Positions 16,909 to 25,519 of a DNA stretch of 64,000 nt are shown here, one piece after another. The DNA is from Jeotgalibacillus haloalkalitolerans. Lineage in GTDB: Bacteria; Bacillota; Bacilli; Bacillales; Jeotgalibacillaceae. The notes beneath the pieces are model-generated. The model searched no databases. It saw only the letters and a list, made by a program, of their open reading frames with translations, and was not told where the DNA came from. How positions within the stretch are numbered: the first letter of the stretch is position 1; every line of letters begins with the position of its first letter. The stretch covers positions 62,001-126,000 of the forward strand of contig NZ_JAXQNN010000001.1 of NCBI RefSeq assembly GCF_034427455.1, given 5' to 3'. The position numbers were made by a program, and so were the translations under genes.

Positions 16909-17038
16909 AAGTGGAGCGAAGCGTAGGGCGGCGACTCCAGCGGGATGTGACGGACAGGTGAGACCCCGGAAGGCGAAGCCTGAGGAGGCTCAGCGCCGTC
17001 CCCGCGGAAAGCGTCCGCCCGAAGCGCAGCGAAACGGT
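16909..17038. repeat. GC-rich palindromic intergenic repeat, copy 1
   Basis: An element of about 130 bp with the blocks GGCGACTCC, GGACAGGTGAGACCCC, GGCGAAGCC, GAGGAGGCTCAG, CGCGGAAAGCGTCCGCC and GAAGCGCAGCGAAAC. The ends are complementary (GGGCGGCGAC with GTCCGCCC). Three more copies are in the window (20954, 37967 and 39358). It is far more GC-rich than the flanks and belongs to the dispersed Bacillaceae intergenic repeats with RNA-like folding. No protein-coding content. Confidence 0.85.
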
Positions 17039-17097
17039 TTAATAAATTTGGCGAAAAAATGAAAGAATCAAAGTTTCAGGTTAATTTTTGTCACAGA

Positions 17098-17113
17098 TGT
17101 GATATTTATCACA
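17098..17113. promoter_or_regulatory. Fnr binding site
   Basis: TGTGATATTTATCACA is a perfect palindrome of the form TGTGA-N6-TCACA, the Crp/Fnr consensus used by Bacillus Fnr. It lies 62 nt upstream of the first gene of the ba3 oxidase operon and downstream of the fnr-like gene itself. An overlapping TCACAGATGTGA (17091-17102) may broaden the site. Confidence 0.75.
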
Positions 17114-17174
17114 GTGGTCAGCACGTGATTCCTTTACGCTTAACCCAATATCAATGTTGGAGAGGTGAACTGAA

Positions 17175-17297
17175 GTGGCTAAGAAAAAACAGGCGAACGA
17201 AGAAAATCTGAAGGGAACATTAGTCAGCGTATTTTTTGTTGGATTTGTCATCGTCGCGATGTGGATAGCTGTTTACCTGATGTATTTATCCCAATAA
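17175..17297 (+). CDS. Cytochrome c oxidase subunit IIa-like small membrane protein
   Basis: A 40-residue ORF read from GTG with GAGAGGTGAAC upstream. After a basic N-terminus (MAKKKQANEENLKGT) it has one transmembrane helix, VFFVGFVIVAMWIAVYLMYL. Size, topology and position immediately before subunit II match subunit IIa of ba3-type oxidases, which supplies the helix missing from the shortened subunit II. It is the first gene of the oxidase operon, 18 nt ahead of subunit II. Confidence 0.8.
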   Translation: MAKKKQANEENLKGTLVSVFFVGFVIVAMWIAVYLMYLSQ

Positions 17298-17315
17298 CCG
17301 TAAAGGAGAATCACC

Positions 17316-17789
17316 ATGCATCTTCATAAGTACGAAAAAATATGGCTCGTATTCGGCACCGTATGCCTCATTGCATTCTTAAGCATTGTTGGTGTGAATG
17401 CATTCGCGCATGATCACACACCTGCAGGCGGAATCGAAACAATCGACCCTGAGAAGGTAAGGGAAACCGCTCCTTTTAATGAACCGGGTGTCAAAAAGCT
17501 GGATGACGATACTTATCAGGCAGCGATTGTCGCAAGTGCGTTTGCCTACGATGGCGGACAGACGTTAACAGTTCCCGTTGGTAAAGAAATCATTTTTAAA
17601 GTAACCAGTACAGACGTGGTTCACAGTTTTACGATTGATAACACAAACGTCAATATGATGGTTGTGCCCGGTCAGGTGACGACAAAGTCATACACATTTA
17701 AAGAACCGGGGAAATATCTGATTATCTGTAATGAGTACTGCGGAACAGGTCACCATTTTATGTACACAGAAATTGAGGTGACAGAATAA
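17316..17789 (+). CDS. ba3-type cytochrome c oxidase subunit II (CuA)
   Basis: A 157-residue protein with one N-terminal helix (WLVFGTVCLIAFLSIVGVNA) and a periplasm-side cupredoxin domain. The CuA ligands are visible: His in DVVHSFTIDN, and the C-terminal CNEYCGTGHHFM holding two Cys, His and Met. Only one helix is present, as in Thermus-type ba3 oxidases. It accepts electrons from cytochrome c on the outer membrane face. AAAGGAG precedes the ATG, and the stop overlaps the start of subunit I (TAATG). Confidence 0.9.
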   Translation: MHLHKYEKIWLVFGTVCLIAFLSIVGVNAFAHDHTPAGGIETIDPEKVRETAPFNEPGVKKLDDDTYQAAIVASAFAYDGGQTLTVPVGKEIIFKVTSTDVVHSFTIDNTNVNMMVVPGQVTTKSYTFKEPGKYLIICNEYCGTGHHFMYTEIEVTE

Positions 17790-19441
17790 TGCTGGCAGCT
17801 GGAGAACGTAAATTAGCGCTTTGGAATATGGGTGTCGCCTACACCGCATTTTTAATCGGAACACTTGCCGGTTTACTTCAGGTATTTATCCGGAACGACC
17901 AACTGGAGCTCCCGGCATGGCTGGATTACTATCAGATTCTAACGGCACACGGCGTGCTACTTGCACTTATCTTTACGACATTTTTCATTTTTGCATTTTT
18001 TATTTCGGGTATGAGTAAAAGCCTTGGCGCGTTCGGTCCAAAAGTGCTGCTCTGGAACTGGATCGGATTTCTGGTGATGCTTGCAGGAACGATTCTTGCG
18101 ACAGTCATGATTGTGATTGGGGAAGCATCCGTTCTTTATACGTTTTACGCACCTTTAATGGCAAACCCCTGGTATTACGTGGGTCTCGCTTTATTTGTAG
18201 TCGGCTCCTGGATCATGGGATTTGCACTCGTTGGCCACTATATGAAATGGAGAAAAGCAAATCGCGGTGAACTTAGTCCTCTCTTTGCCTTTATGACGGT
18301 CTCGACAATCGCTCTATGGGTCATTGCATGCCTGGGTGTGGTTGCGACAGTCTTATTTCAGTACATTCCCTGGGCATTCGGCTGGGTGGACACGATTAAT
18401 GTCGAATTAAGTCGTACGCTGTTCTGGTATTTCGGGCACCCGCTCGTTTACTTCTGGCTGCTGCCTGCTTATATGGCATGGTATACAGTCGTGCCGAAAA
18501 TTCTTGGCGTACCCGTCTTCAGTGATTCATTGGCGCGTCTTGCGTTTGTCCTGTTTATCCTGTTCTCCATTCCTGTCGGCTTCCACCATCAGCTGATGGA
18601 GCCCGGGATCTCTGATTTCTGGAAGTTCCTGCAGGTGGTGCTCACCTTCATGGTCATACTTCCATCTCTGATGACTGCATTCTCTATGTTTGCAAACTTT
18701 GAACGCGCTGGACGGAAAAATGGCGGGAAAGGGTTATTCGGCTGGTTCACAAAGCTTCCGTGGAAGGATCTGCGGTTTACATCCATTTTCATTGCCATGG
18801 CTTTCTTCATTCCGGGAGGCGCCGGCGGAATCATTAACGCAAGCTTTCAGCTGAATGAAATCGTGCACAACACGCTCTGGATCGTCGGACACTTTCATAT
18901 TACCGTTGGAACGCCTGTTGCGATGACTTTTATGGGGCTGACTTACTGGTTAATCCCTTATCTGACCGGCAGAAAGTTCTCGAACACAATGAAGAAATTA
19001 GGCTTTATCCAGATCGGATTATGGGCAGTTGGCATGCTGTTAATGAGTACAGCCCAGCATATTCTCGGCCTGCTTGGCGCCCCGCGACGTACTGCGTATT
19101 CAAACTATAACGGTCACGAATCTGCACTGGAATGGTTTGATGGCATTCTGACAAATCACGTCACCATGGCCGTCGGTGGAAGCATTCTTTTCCTTTCAGC
19201 TATGCTGCTGCTTTATATCGTAATCATGAGCGCATTCGTCTCACCAAAAGCTGTTGAGCCGCACGAATTTGTAGAGTTTCCGCTCGCTGAAAGTGATAAA
19301 CGGGCAACACCGAAAATACTCGAGAACTGGCTTGTATGGATCGGTATTGCATTCGTACTCATCATCATCGCGTACGCCATCCCAATTGCCCAGATGATCC
19401 AGCATGCACCACCGGGGTCAAGAGGATTTATCACATGGTAG
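17789..19441 (+). CDS. ba3-type cytochrome c oxidase subunit I
   Basis: A 550-residue haem-copper oxidase subunit with about 13 transmembrane helices. Haem and copper ligands are seen in LTAHGVLLALIF (low-spin haem His), WYFGHPLVYFWLLPAYM (CuB His and the cross-linked Tyr region), FHHQLMEP (two CuB His) and IVGHFHITVGTPVA (haem a3 and low-spin haem His). The sequence is of the B-type (ba3) family, which has high oxygen affinity and fewer proton channels. It forms the catalytic core that reduces oxygen to water. It sits under an Fnr box, consistent with use at low oxygen. Confidence 0.92.
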   Translation: MLAAGERKLALWNMGVAYTAFLIGTLAGLLQVFIRNDQLELPAWLDYYQILTAHGVLLALIFTTFFIFAFFISGMSKSLGAFGPKVLLWNWIGFLVMLAGTILATVMIVIGEASVLYTFYAPLMANPWYYVGLALFVVGSWIMGFALVGHYMKWRKANRGELSPLFAFMTVSTIALWVIACLGVVATVLFQYIPWAFGWVDTINVELSRTLFWYFGHPLVYFWLLPAYMAWYTVVPKILGVPVFSDSLARLAFVLFILFSIPVGFHHQLMEPGISDFWKFLQVVLTFMVILPSLMTAFSMFANFERAGRKNGGKGLFGWFTKLPWKDLRFTSIFIAMAFFIPGGAGGIINASFQLNEIVHNTLWIVGHFHITVGTPVAMTFMGLTYWLIPYLTGRKFSNTMKKLGFIQIGLWAVGMLLMSTAQHILGLLGAPRRTAYSNYNGHESALEWFDGILTNHVTMAVGGSILFLSAMLLLYIVIMSAFVSPKAVEPHEFVEFPLAESDKRATPKILENWLVWIGIAFVLIIIAYAIPIAQMIQHAPPGSRGFITW

Positions 19442-19453
19442 GAGTTGAGTGAA

Positions 19454-19537
19454 ATGGTATTAACGCTGATTTTCTTTTTTCTGGTCATCATTTTAACAAC
19501 CGGTATGTATGTGGAATTAACAACGGATGAAGACTAA
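19454..19537 (+). CDS. Small membrane peptide, CbaD-like
   Basis: A 27-residue ORF, MVLTLIFFFLVIILTTGMYV plus a short acidic tail, with AGGAG 9 nt upstream and starting 12 nt after the subunit I stop. One-helix peptides at this place are known as accessory subunits of Bacillales ba3 oxidases. Homology of such a short peptide cannot be shown by eye; the call rests on position, ribosome site and topology. Confidence 0.6.
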   Translation: MVLTLIFFFLVIILTTGMYVELTTDED

Positions 19538-19538
19538 A

Positions 19539-19580
19539 GAAGCGAAGGCTGGTCTCTGCCAGCCTTCGCTTCATACTTTT
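19539..19580. terminator. Terminator between convergent genes
   Basis: A perfect 14-bp stem from GAAGCGAAGGCTGG to its complement, with TCTCTG loop, followed by ATACTTTTTT. It ends the oxidase operon. Confidence 0.85.
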
Positions 19581-20797
19581 TTCAACAGCGGCCGGTCCTG
19601 CAAATACATCGACAGATCCGCACTGTTTCCATTCACAATCTCTTCGGCAACGAGCTTTGCCAGCGCCTGCCCATACACCATCCCATTATCACCAAACGCA
19701 AACACAAAATAGCCGCCCGGGAATTCCTCATATTTCCCCACAACCGGCACACCATCTACAATACCGCCATAGGATGAAGCCAGATAAAATTCAGGCTCAA
19801 CCCTGATCGTTGGAAACATCGTATTAAACTCTTCAATTAACTGATATTTTTTATGAATTAATTTACTATTTCTGTCTCCTTCTTCATCTGTGTTTTCATC
19901 AAGTCCGCCAATAATCACACGGTTGTCCTGCGTTGTCCGTAAATATAAATAGGGGCGGGCGGTTTCCCACAGAAGTGTACGATTGTACCAGGCGGACAGG
20001 TCATCTACCGGTTTAGTAGTGACCGTGAATGTACTTTCAAAAGAAGCTTTCTTCTCATTTTTGATATCCAAGCCCTCATACCCCGCGGCAAAGATCACGC
20101 GACGCGCCTCAATGGCATAGCCGTTCTTGGTCGTCACAATCATATGGCCGCTTTCCTGATCGAAGTGCTGTCCGTTCATTTCAGTATGTTCATATACACG
20201 AACCCCTTGAGCGACCGCCTCCTCGAAAAGCGCATGCGTATAGGTGAACGGATTAATTTCCCCGTCATTGTAAGAATAAATCGCAGCTTCCCGGCTGAAA
20301 GGATACTTCGCTTCAATCTCATCTTTTTCTAAAAAAGTCACTTCACAGTCATGCTGCTTTAAATATTTATATTCCTTCCTCAGCTTGTCCACGTCTTCGG
20401 GACAGCTGGCGGAATAAAGGGTATCTCTTCTGGTGAATTCGCAGTCGATTGAACTGCTTTTTGAGGCTGCTTCTATCTCATTAATCGCCTCTTTTAACAG
20501 CTGCAGATGTCTCGCAATATACTCTTCTCCAAAGGTATTGACCAGGCGCGTGAACATCTTCTCCCCGGAATACTGAAGGAGGGCTGTATTTGTTGCAGTG
20601 CTGCCGCTTGCGATCCTTGACTTTTCGATGACTACAGTATCCAGGTCATGATCAGCCAGATAATATGCGCACTGTGCACCCGAGCTGCCACCACCAACAA
20701 TCAGCACATCACAGGACAGATCTGTTTCCAATAGCGGATAAGCCGGAGCATCTGGAAAGGTGGTCGGCCAGTAATAGGTACCGGTTTGACGTTTCAT
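19571..20797 (-). CDS. FAD-dependent oxidoreductase, DAO family
   Basis: A 408-residue flavoprotein. The N-terminal DVLIVGGGSSGAQCAYYLAD (about residues 29-48) is the FAD-binding GxGxxG fold, VIEKSRIASGSTATNTALLQ follows, and near the C-terminus GGIVDGVPVVGKYEE and FGDNGMVYGQALAKL complete a DAO/glycine oxidase-type fold. Such enzymes oxidise amines or amino acids with FAD. No Rieske domain is attached. Substrate unknown. Monocistronic, and convergent with the oxidase operon. Confidence 0.8.
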   Translation of the reverse strand: MKRQTGTYYWPTTFPDAPAYPLLETDLSCDVLIVGGGSSGAQCAYYLADHDLDTVVIEKSRIASGSTATNTALLQYSGEKMFTRLVNTFGEEYIARHLQLLKEAINEIEAASKSSSIDCEFTRRDTLYSASCPEDVDKLRKEYKYLKQHDCEVTFLEKDEIEAKYPFSREAAIYSYNDGEINPFTYTHALFEEAVAQGVRVYEHTEMNGQHFDQESGHMIVTTKNGYAIEARRVIFAAGYEGLDIKNEKKASFESTFTVTTKPVDDLSAWYNRTLLWETARPYLYLRTTQDNRVIIGGLDENTDEEGDRNSKLIHKKYQLIEEFNTMFPTIRVEPEFYLASSYGGIVDGVPVVGKYEEFPGGYFVFAFGDNGMVYGQALAKLVAEEIVNGNSADLSMYLQDRPLLKKV

Positions 20798-20953
20798 GTG
20801 AATCCTCCCAAAAATAGAATAGATAAGGTTATCATGCCCGGATTTCTGCCGGATATGCTGAGCATCTGCAATAGCGTGGGAAAAATTCAGGAGCTTTTGG
20901 CTGAGTTTTATTTAAATATTCGCTTTGTTAAAGTTCATTGTTGTTTCTGCACA

Positions 20954-21080
20954 GCTGTTGATTGGAGTGAAAGGGGGCGACTCCTGTGGCAGGAAGGGAC
21001 AGGTGAGACGATCACGGCGAAGCCTGATGGCTCAGCGCCCGGCCACGGAAAGCGTCCCCCTGGAGCGGAAATCAACAGCC
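20954..21080. repeat. GC-rich palindromic intergenic repeat, copy 2
   Basis: A copy of the Bacillaceae-type element with distinct termini AGCTGTTGATT ... AATCAACAGC, so the outer ends form an inverted repeat. Central blocks GGGGGCGACTCC, GGGACAGGTGAGAC, GGCGAAGCC and GGAAAGCGTCCCCC match the other copies. A 100-codon open frame that crosses it is an artefact of its high GC content. Confidence 0.8.
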
Positions 21081-21159
21081 AACTTTAACTAAGTGTAAAT
21101 GTTAATAAAATGTTATAATTAGGATATATATTCATTTTTAAGGATGCTTCCTTGTGAAA

Positions 21160-21603
21160 TCAGCCTCTGGCCAAGCCTCTTTCAAATGCGGCTAAATGAT
21201 TCAAAGAAGCATTACGCAGCTGAGTAAAAACGAATCTTACATCATTCGGGATGTTAAATGATAAGAACCTGTCGTACATCGCAATATTATCGATTTCCCA
21301 TTGAACACCTGATGCGAATGCAGCCTTCACACTTTCAGGCGTTGTGATAAAATTTTGGGATTCATCCACTGGTAATGGGACCTGGTATCGCTCGAACAGT
21401 GGCAGTAACGCTATGATATGTCTCATTTCAGCCGCCCGGATCTGTACAAACGTTCTGATGTCACCAAAGGTTCCAATGATGTTATTGTATCTTGCCTGCG
21501 CCAGATACTCATCCTGAAGGGCATAAGTGAGCATTTGAGGCAGGGATAATGAAGCTGCATTTAATGCCCCGATCGCGCCATAGTTTTCAAATTGTCTATA
21601 CAT
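21160..21603 (-). CDS. Ferritin-like DUF2202 protein
   Basis: A 147-residue all-helical protein. YALQDEYLAQARYNNIIGTF and IRAAEMRHIIALLPLFERYQ supply the E...ExxH pattern of ferritin-like di-iron folds, and later QWEIDNIAMYDRFL and NASLNHLAAFERGL supply a second Glu and the ...NH..AF end. This matches DUF2202, which is common next to stress or biofilm genes but uncharacterised. AGAAGG lies 8 nt upstream of this ATG; a GTG nine bases earlier falls inside the ribosome site. Confidence 0.8.
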   Translation of the reverse strand: MYRQFENYGAIGALNAASLSLPQMLTYALQDEYLAQARYNNIIGTFGDIRTFVQIRAAEMRHIIALLPLFERYQVPLPVDESQNFITTPESVKAAFASGVQWEIDNIAMYDRFLSFNIPNDVRFVFTQLRNASLNHLAAFERGLARG

Positions 21604-21872
21604 ATGTGTCACCTTCTTTTTAATGTTAAGTTATTCTATTCGTAGTCGTGAAGCTGGTGTGTAAAATCAGGGTTTCTGAAGAAGAAAGTGACAGTTCGAC
21701 GCGATGGACATGTACATAAAAAATAGAGGACTCAGTGAATGTTTAGAGTAAGCAATTAAATTTTTTTTTTTGTGAAAAAGCAAAAGTTAAACAGTGCTGA
21801 TATAAAAGAAATGAAAACGTATTCCTAATTCAGTAAATGTGAGAGTAAATAGCAAAATGTTGAAAAAATTGT
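21604..21872. other. Intergenic gap upstream of the S-box operon
   Basis: Between the ferritin-like gene and the S-box promoter no ORF is supported. It carries a homopolymer of ten T near 21761 and is AT-rich. It must hold the promoter of the divergent ferritin-like gene. Confidence 0.4.
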
Positions 21873-21901
21873 TTGACAGCAGGCCGGTTGTCCAATACGA
21901 T
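21873..21901 (+). promoter_or_regulatory. SigA promoter of the S-box operon
   Basis: TTGACA (21873-21878), 17-nt spacer, TACGAT (21896-21901), about 24 nt ahead of the riboswitch P1 stem. Confidence 0.75.
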
Positions 21902-21924
21902 CGTACATATCAAAAAACTTAATA

Positions 21925-22068
21925 ACTTATCCAGAGAGACTGAGGGACAGGCCCTGTGACGTCCAGCAACCATCATGTTATGAGAGGTGCTAATTCCTGC
22001 AGAATGTTGTCATTCTGAGAGATAAGAAGCAGATTAAAACCTCTTTCTTATTGGAAGTGGTTTTTTTT
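21925..22068 (+). ncRNA. SAM-I (S-box) riboswitch with terminator
   Basis: Conserved S-box elements are present in order: CTTATCCAGAG (5' side of P1), GACTGAGGGA, GGCCCTGTGACGTC, CAGCAACC, GAGAGGTGCTAATTCC and GAGATAAG (3' side of P1). An expression platform follows: ACCTCTTTC/GGAAGTGGT and a run of eight T (to 22068). When SAM is bound, the terminator should form and block the downstream ABC transporter-mmuM operon. The first ORF begins 62 nt later. Confidence 0.95.
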
Positions 22069-22129
22069 GTGTTTATCAGGCTGACATATCAATTAAATTC
22101 ACACTACATACATAAAAGGAGCGTACATC

Positions 22130-22939
22130 ATGAAAAGACAACCTTTATTTTTATCACTATTTTTACTGACTGGGGCCGTTGCTTTAAGCGGCTGTTCTTC
22201 AGATGAAACAACGGCGGCAAACGGCGATGAGGTCATTATCGTCGGGACGCAGAATGATTATCCGCCATTTGCATTTGCAAATGACAACAATGAGCTGACA
22301 GGCTATGACGTTGATGTGGTGAAGGCCATCGATGAAAAGCTGGATGGCTATACGTTTGAGTTCACGGCGGTTCCGTGGGACAGTATGTTTCTTTCGCTTG
22401 AATCGAATAAAATTCAGGCGGTTGCCGATCAGATAGCCAAAACACCTGAGCGTGAGGAGAAGTATTTATTTACAGATGAATCCTACTTTGCAGCTGAAAC
22501 GGTGATTGCTGTAAAGGAAGGCAGAGAGGATATTCAGACGATTGAGGACCTTGAAGGGAAGAAGGTGGGTGCGCTTGCGGGTGATTCCTATACATTGCTG
22601 CTTGAAGAGTATAACGAGACAGCGGATACTCCGATAGAGTTAACGTACAGTGAAAGCGGAACGCCTGCTGAGGTGTTACAGGACGTGCAGAATGAACGCG
22701 TGGATGCTTATGTGAATGACCCGATTATGATGAATAAAGTGCTTGAGAAAAATGAGCTGGGCGTTGAGATCGTCGGGCAGTCTCTTGTGAATGATCAGAT
22801 GGGCATTGTGCTGAAGCACGGTGAAAAGGGCGAGGAGCTGAAGGCGTTAATTGACCCGATTCTCAAGCAGCTGAAGCAGGACGGAACATTAGCTGAACTG
22901 TCACGGAAATGGACAGGCGGAGAATACATTCCTGAATAA
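22130..22939 (+). CDS. Amino-acid ABC transporter substrate-binding lipoprotein
   Basis: A 269-residue protein with lipoprotein signal MKRQPLFLSLFLLTGAVALS then GCSS. The type-II periplasmic binding fold of the amino-acid (PAAT) family is clear: GTQNDYPPFAFANDNNELTG, GYDVDVVKAI, VPWDSMFLSLESNKIQAVAD and VGALAGDSYTLLL. Because transcription is under a SAM riboswitch and the operon ends with a homocysteine methyltransferase, the ligand is probably methionine, S-methylmethionine or a related sulfur amino acid. It is the first gene of a four-gene operon. Confidence 0.9.
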   Translation: MKRQPLFLSLFLLTGAVALSGCSSDETTAANGDEVIIVGTQNDYPPFAFANDNNELTGYDVDVVKAIDEKLDGYTFEFTAVPWDSMFLSLESNKIQAVADQIAKTPEREEKYLFTDESYFAAETVIAVKEGREDIQTIEDLEGKKVGALAGDSYTLLLEEYNETADTPIELTYSESGTPAEVLQDVQNERVDAYVNDPIMMNKVLEKNELGVEIVGQSLVNDQMGIVLKHGEKGEELKALIDPILKQLKQDGTLAELSRKWTGGEYIPE

Positions 22940-22960
22940 GCGTCCGGAGGGTAAGAGAGA

Positions 22961-23680
22961 ATGGAAAATTTACTGGATATCAGCTTTATCATAGAGAGCT
23001 ATCCCGCGATCCTGTCGCGTCTGCCGATTACGATTGGCATCGCTGTGGGCTCGATGGTGATCAGCCTGATCATCGGGCTTGTGACGGCATTAATTAAAAT
23101 CTATAAGGTGCCTGTACTGAGCGTGATTACGTCAATCTACGTCTCATTTATCAGGGGAACGCCTCTACTCGTACAGATCTATCTTGTGTTTTACGGGATA
23201 CCGAAAGTAATTTATTATCTGCAGATTGAATACGGCGTGCTTTTATCAGCAGATGTGAACAGTATATCGCCTGAAGTCTATGCGTTGCTGGCGTTTTCAA
23301 TTAACCTTGGGGCTTATCTGTCTGAGACGATCCGGTCTGCGATTGAGTCAGTGGACCGCGGTCAGTTTGAAGCGGCAAAAGCAATCGGGATGAGCCCGGT
23401 GCAGATGATGACGAAAATCATTTTCCCGCAGGCTTTAACCGTCGCGATCCCGAACCTTGGAAACATGTTCATCAGCACCATCAAGGATACGTCCCTTGTA
23501 TTCATTATTGGTGTCGTGGACGTGATGGGGCAGGCAAAAATTCTCGGCTCACGCGGGCTGGCGTTTTTTGAGGTGTATATCGCTGTGTCAATTGTCTACT
23601 GGATTCTCTGTATCGTTGTAGAGCGGCTGCTGGTCAGACTCGAAAAGCGGGCCCGCAGATATGAAAGAGGGATTGCGTGA
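22961..23680 (+). CDS. Amino-acid ABC transporter permease
   Basis: A 239-residue inner-membrane permease of the HisM/GlnP type with about five helices. The EAA loop is visible as [20 protein letters not shown] then AKAIGMSP, which contacts the ATPase. A single permease gene suggests a homodimeric channel. It begins 21 nt after the binding protein gene with CCGGAGGG upstream, and its TGA overlaps the ATG of the ATPase gene. Confidence 0.92.
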   Translation: MENLLDISFIIESYPAILSRLPITIGIAVGSMVISLIIGLVTALIKIYKVPVLSVITSIYVSFIRGTPLLVQIYLVFYGIPKVIYYLQIEYGVLLSADVNSISPEVYALLAFSINLGAYLSETIRSAIESVDRGQFEAAKAIGMSPVQMMTKIIFPQALTVAIPNLGNMFISTIKDTSLVFIIGVVDVMGQAKILGSRGLAFFEVYIAVSIVYWILCIVVERLLVRLEKRARRYERGIA

Positions 23681-24450
23681 TGATTAAACTTGAAAATATT
23701 CATAAGTATTATGACAGCCAGCATGTGCTGAAGGGGATTGACCTGGACATCCGTGAAGGAGAAGTCGTATCGATTTTAGGACCGAGTGGGTCTGGGAAAT
23801 CAACGCTGTTAAGATGCATCAACTTTCTTGAGCAGCCAACTACCGGAACCGTTGAGCTTGCTGGTAAAAAAGTAGACGCTGAGTCGGCAGGGAGGTCAGA
23901 TATCCTGGCTTTAAGAACGGCAACCGGCATGGTTTTTCAGCAGTACAACCTGTTTAAAAACCTGACTGTACTGCAAAACGTAATGGTCGGCTTAACAAGC
24001 GTGAAGCAGCTGAAGAAGGAGCAGGCGAAAGAGACAAGTCTTGAGATTCTTGAAAAGGTCGGTCTATCCAACCGGCTCGATCATTATCCGGCGCAGCTCT
24101 CCGGTGGTCAGCAGCAGCGGGTCGGCATTGCCCGTGCGATGGCACTTAACCCGAAAGTCCTGTTGTTTGATGAACCAACGTCCTCTCTGGACCCTGAGCT
24201 TGTGGACGGTGTGCTGGCAACGATTAAGAGCGTGGCTGAAGAAGGAAAAACGATGCTCATTGTGACGCACGAGCTTCAGTTTGCGCGTGAAATCTCAGAC
24301 AGGGTGATCTTCATGGAGGACGGGCTGATTGTAGAAGAAGGAACACCTGATCAGCTGTTTAACCATGCGAAAAAGGAAAGAACGAAGCAATTTTTAAAGC
24401 GGTCAAAGCGTTCTGAACAGCAGGAAGACAGAAAGGATGATTTGGCGTGA
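23680..24450 (+). CDS. Amino-acid ABC transporter ATP-binding protein
   Basis: A 256-residue ATPase with Walker [11 protein letters not shown]-loop FQQYNLF, signature [16 protein letters not shown] and Walker [13 protein letters not shown] followed by the H-loop IVTHELQ. This is the GlnQ/TcyN class. The ATG overlaps the upstream TGA; a GTG three bases earlier is also possible. The C-terminal tail ([15 protein letters not shown]) is polar and dispensable in appearance. It powers uptake with the two preceding gene products. Confidence 0.93.
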   Translation: MIKLENIHKYYDSQHVLKGIDLDIREGEVVSILGPSGSGKSTLLRCINFLEQPTTGTVELAGKKVDAESAGRSDILALRTATGMVFQQYNLFKNLTVLQNVMVGLTSVKQLKKEQAKETSLEILEKVGLSNRLDHYPAQLSGGQQQRVGIARAMALNPKVLLFDEPTSSLDPELVDGVLATIKSVAEEGKTMLIVTHELQFAREISDRVIFMEDGLIVEEGTPDQLFNHAKKERTKQFLKRSKRSEQQEDRKDDLA

Positions 24451-25373
24451 ACCCGATTGAAAATATATTGAATGACTATCCCATCATCATTCTTGATGGC
24501 GCACTCGCAACTGAGCTTGAGGGCTATGGATGCGACCTGAACGACCAGCTATGGTCAGCAAAAATTCTGCTGGAAAATCCGGAGCTGATTAAAAAGGTTC
24601 ACCTTGATTATTTTGAGGCAGGCGCTGACTGTGCGATCACTGCCAGCTATCAGGCAACCATTGAAGGGTATCAGCAAAGAGGACTGTCTGAGAAAGAAGC
24701 AGTCAGCCTGATCACGAAATCAGTCCAGCTTGCAGCAGAAGCCCGCGATGAATTCTGGGCTGGGCAGCCGGGTCGTCCAAAGCCTTTAGTCGCAGCCTCA
24801 GTCGGTCCATATGGCGCTTTTCTTTCAGACGGATCTGAATACCGCGGAGATTACGCTGCAGGCTTTGATGAACTGGTTGCCTTTCACAAAGGAAGGATCA
24901 AAGTGTTAGTTGAAGCAGGAACGGATCTGTTAGCGTGCGAAACGATTCCGTGCCTTGAGGAAGCGAAAGCCATTGTGGAAGTGTTGAGCGAATTCCCTGA
25001 AGTGACTGCATGGATCAGCTTCAGCGCAAAGGACCTAATACATAACAGCAATGGTGAAAAAATCGCTGACTGTGCAGAGTGGCTGAATGAGCAGGAGCAG
25101 GTGGCTGCAGTCGGCATTAACTGCTCAGCACCTGAGACGATTGAATCCCTGATTAATGAAGTAAAAAGCCGGACGGCAAAACCTGTGATTGTCTACCCGA
25201 ACTCCGGTGAAAAGTATAATGCAGTCACCAAAGTATGGGGCGGAGAGTCCTCGTCAGATCAGTTTGCAGAGGATGCAAAGAAGTGGCATAAGGCAGGTGC
25301 CCGGATCATCGGCGGCTGCTGCAGAACAACGCCTGAGGATATTCGGGCGATTGCTGCGTGGGCGCGTGAATAA
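24447..25373 (+). CDS. mmuM: Homocysteine S-methyltransferase
   Basis: A 308-residue enzyme. [18 protein letters not shown] is the family N-terminus, [10 protein letters not shown] holds the first zinc Cys, and [19 protein letters not shown] the Cys-Cys pair that completes the zinc site activating homocysteine. It transfers a methyl group from S-methylmethionine (or SAM) to homocysteine, giving methionine. It starts with GTG overlapping the ATPase stop (GTGA), so it is translationally coupled. Under S-box control, this suggests import of S-methylmethionine and its use as methyl donor. Confidence 0.92.
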   Translation: MNPIENILNDYPIIILDGALATELEGYGCDLNDQLWSAKILLENPELIKKVHLDYFEAGADCAITASYQATIEGYQQRGLSEKEAVSLITKSVQLAAEARDEFWAGQPGRPKPLVAASVGPYGAFLSDGSEYRGDYAAGFDELVAFHKGRIKVLVEAGTDLLACETIPCLEEAKAIVEVLSEFPEVTAWISFSAKDLIHNSNGEKIADCAEWLNEQEQVAAVGINCSAPETIESLINEVKSRTAKPVIVYPNSGEKYNAVTKVWGGESSSDQFAEDAKKWHKAGARIIGGCCRTTPEDIRAIAAWARE

Positions 25374-25384
25374 TAGATTGGTGA

Positions 25385-25421
25385 AAGATCAGGCAGATGA
25401 ATAGAGCGCCTGATCTTTTTT
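25385..25421 (+). terminator. Terminator of the S-box operon
   Basis: Stem GATCAGGC / GCCTGATC followed by TTTTTTA. Confidence 0.8.
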
Positions 25422-25519
25422 ATTGAAAGAAGCTTTTTGTTGTTTTGAAATGATGAACCTTATGAATGATACAATCAGGTATAGAAACTGATCATTTTAC
25501 AAACATAGAGGTGAATCAA

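Noticed and set aside
20786-21088. A 100-codon plus-strand ORF downstream of the DAO-type oxidoreductase start.
   Set aside because: Its second half lies in repeat copy 2, it lacks a ribosome site and has no protein-like pattern.
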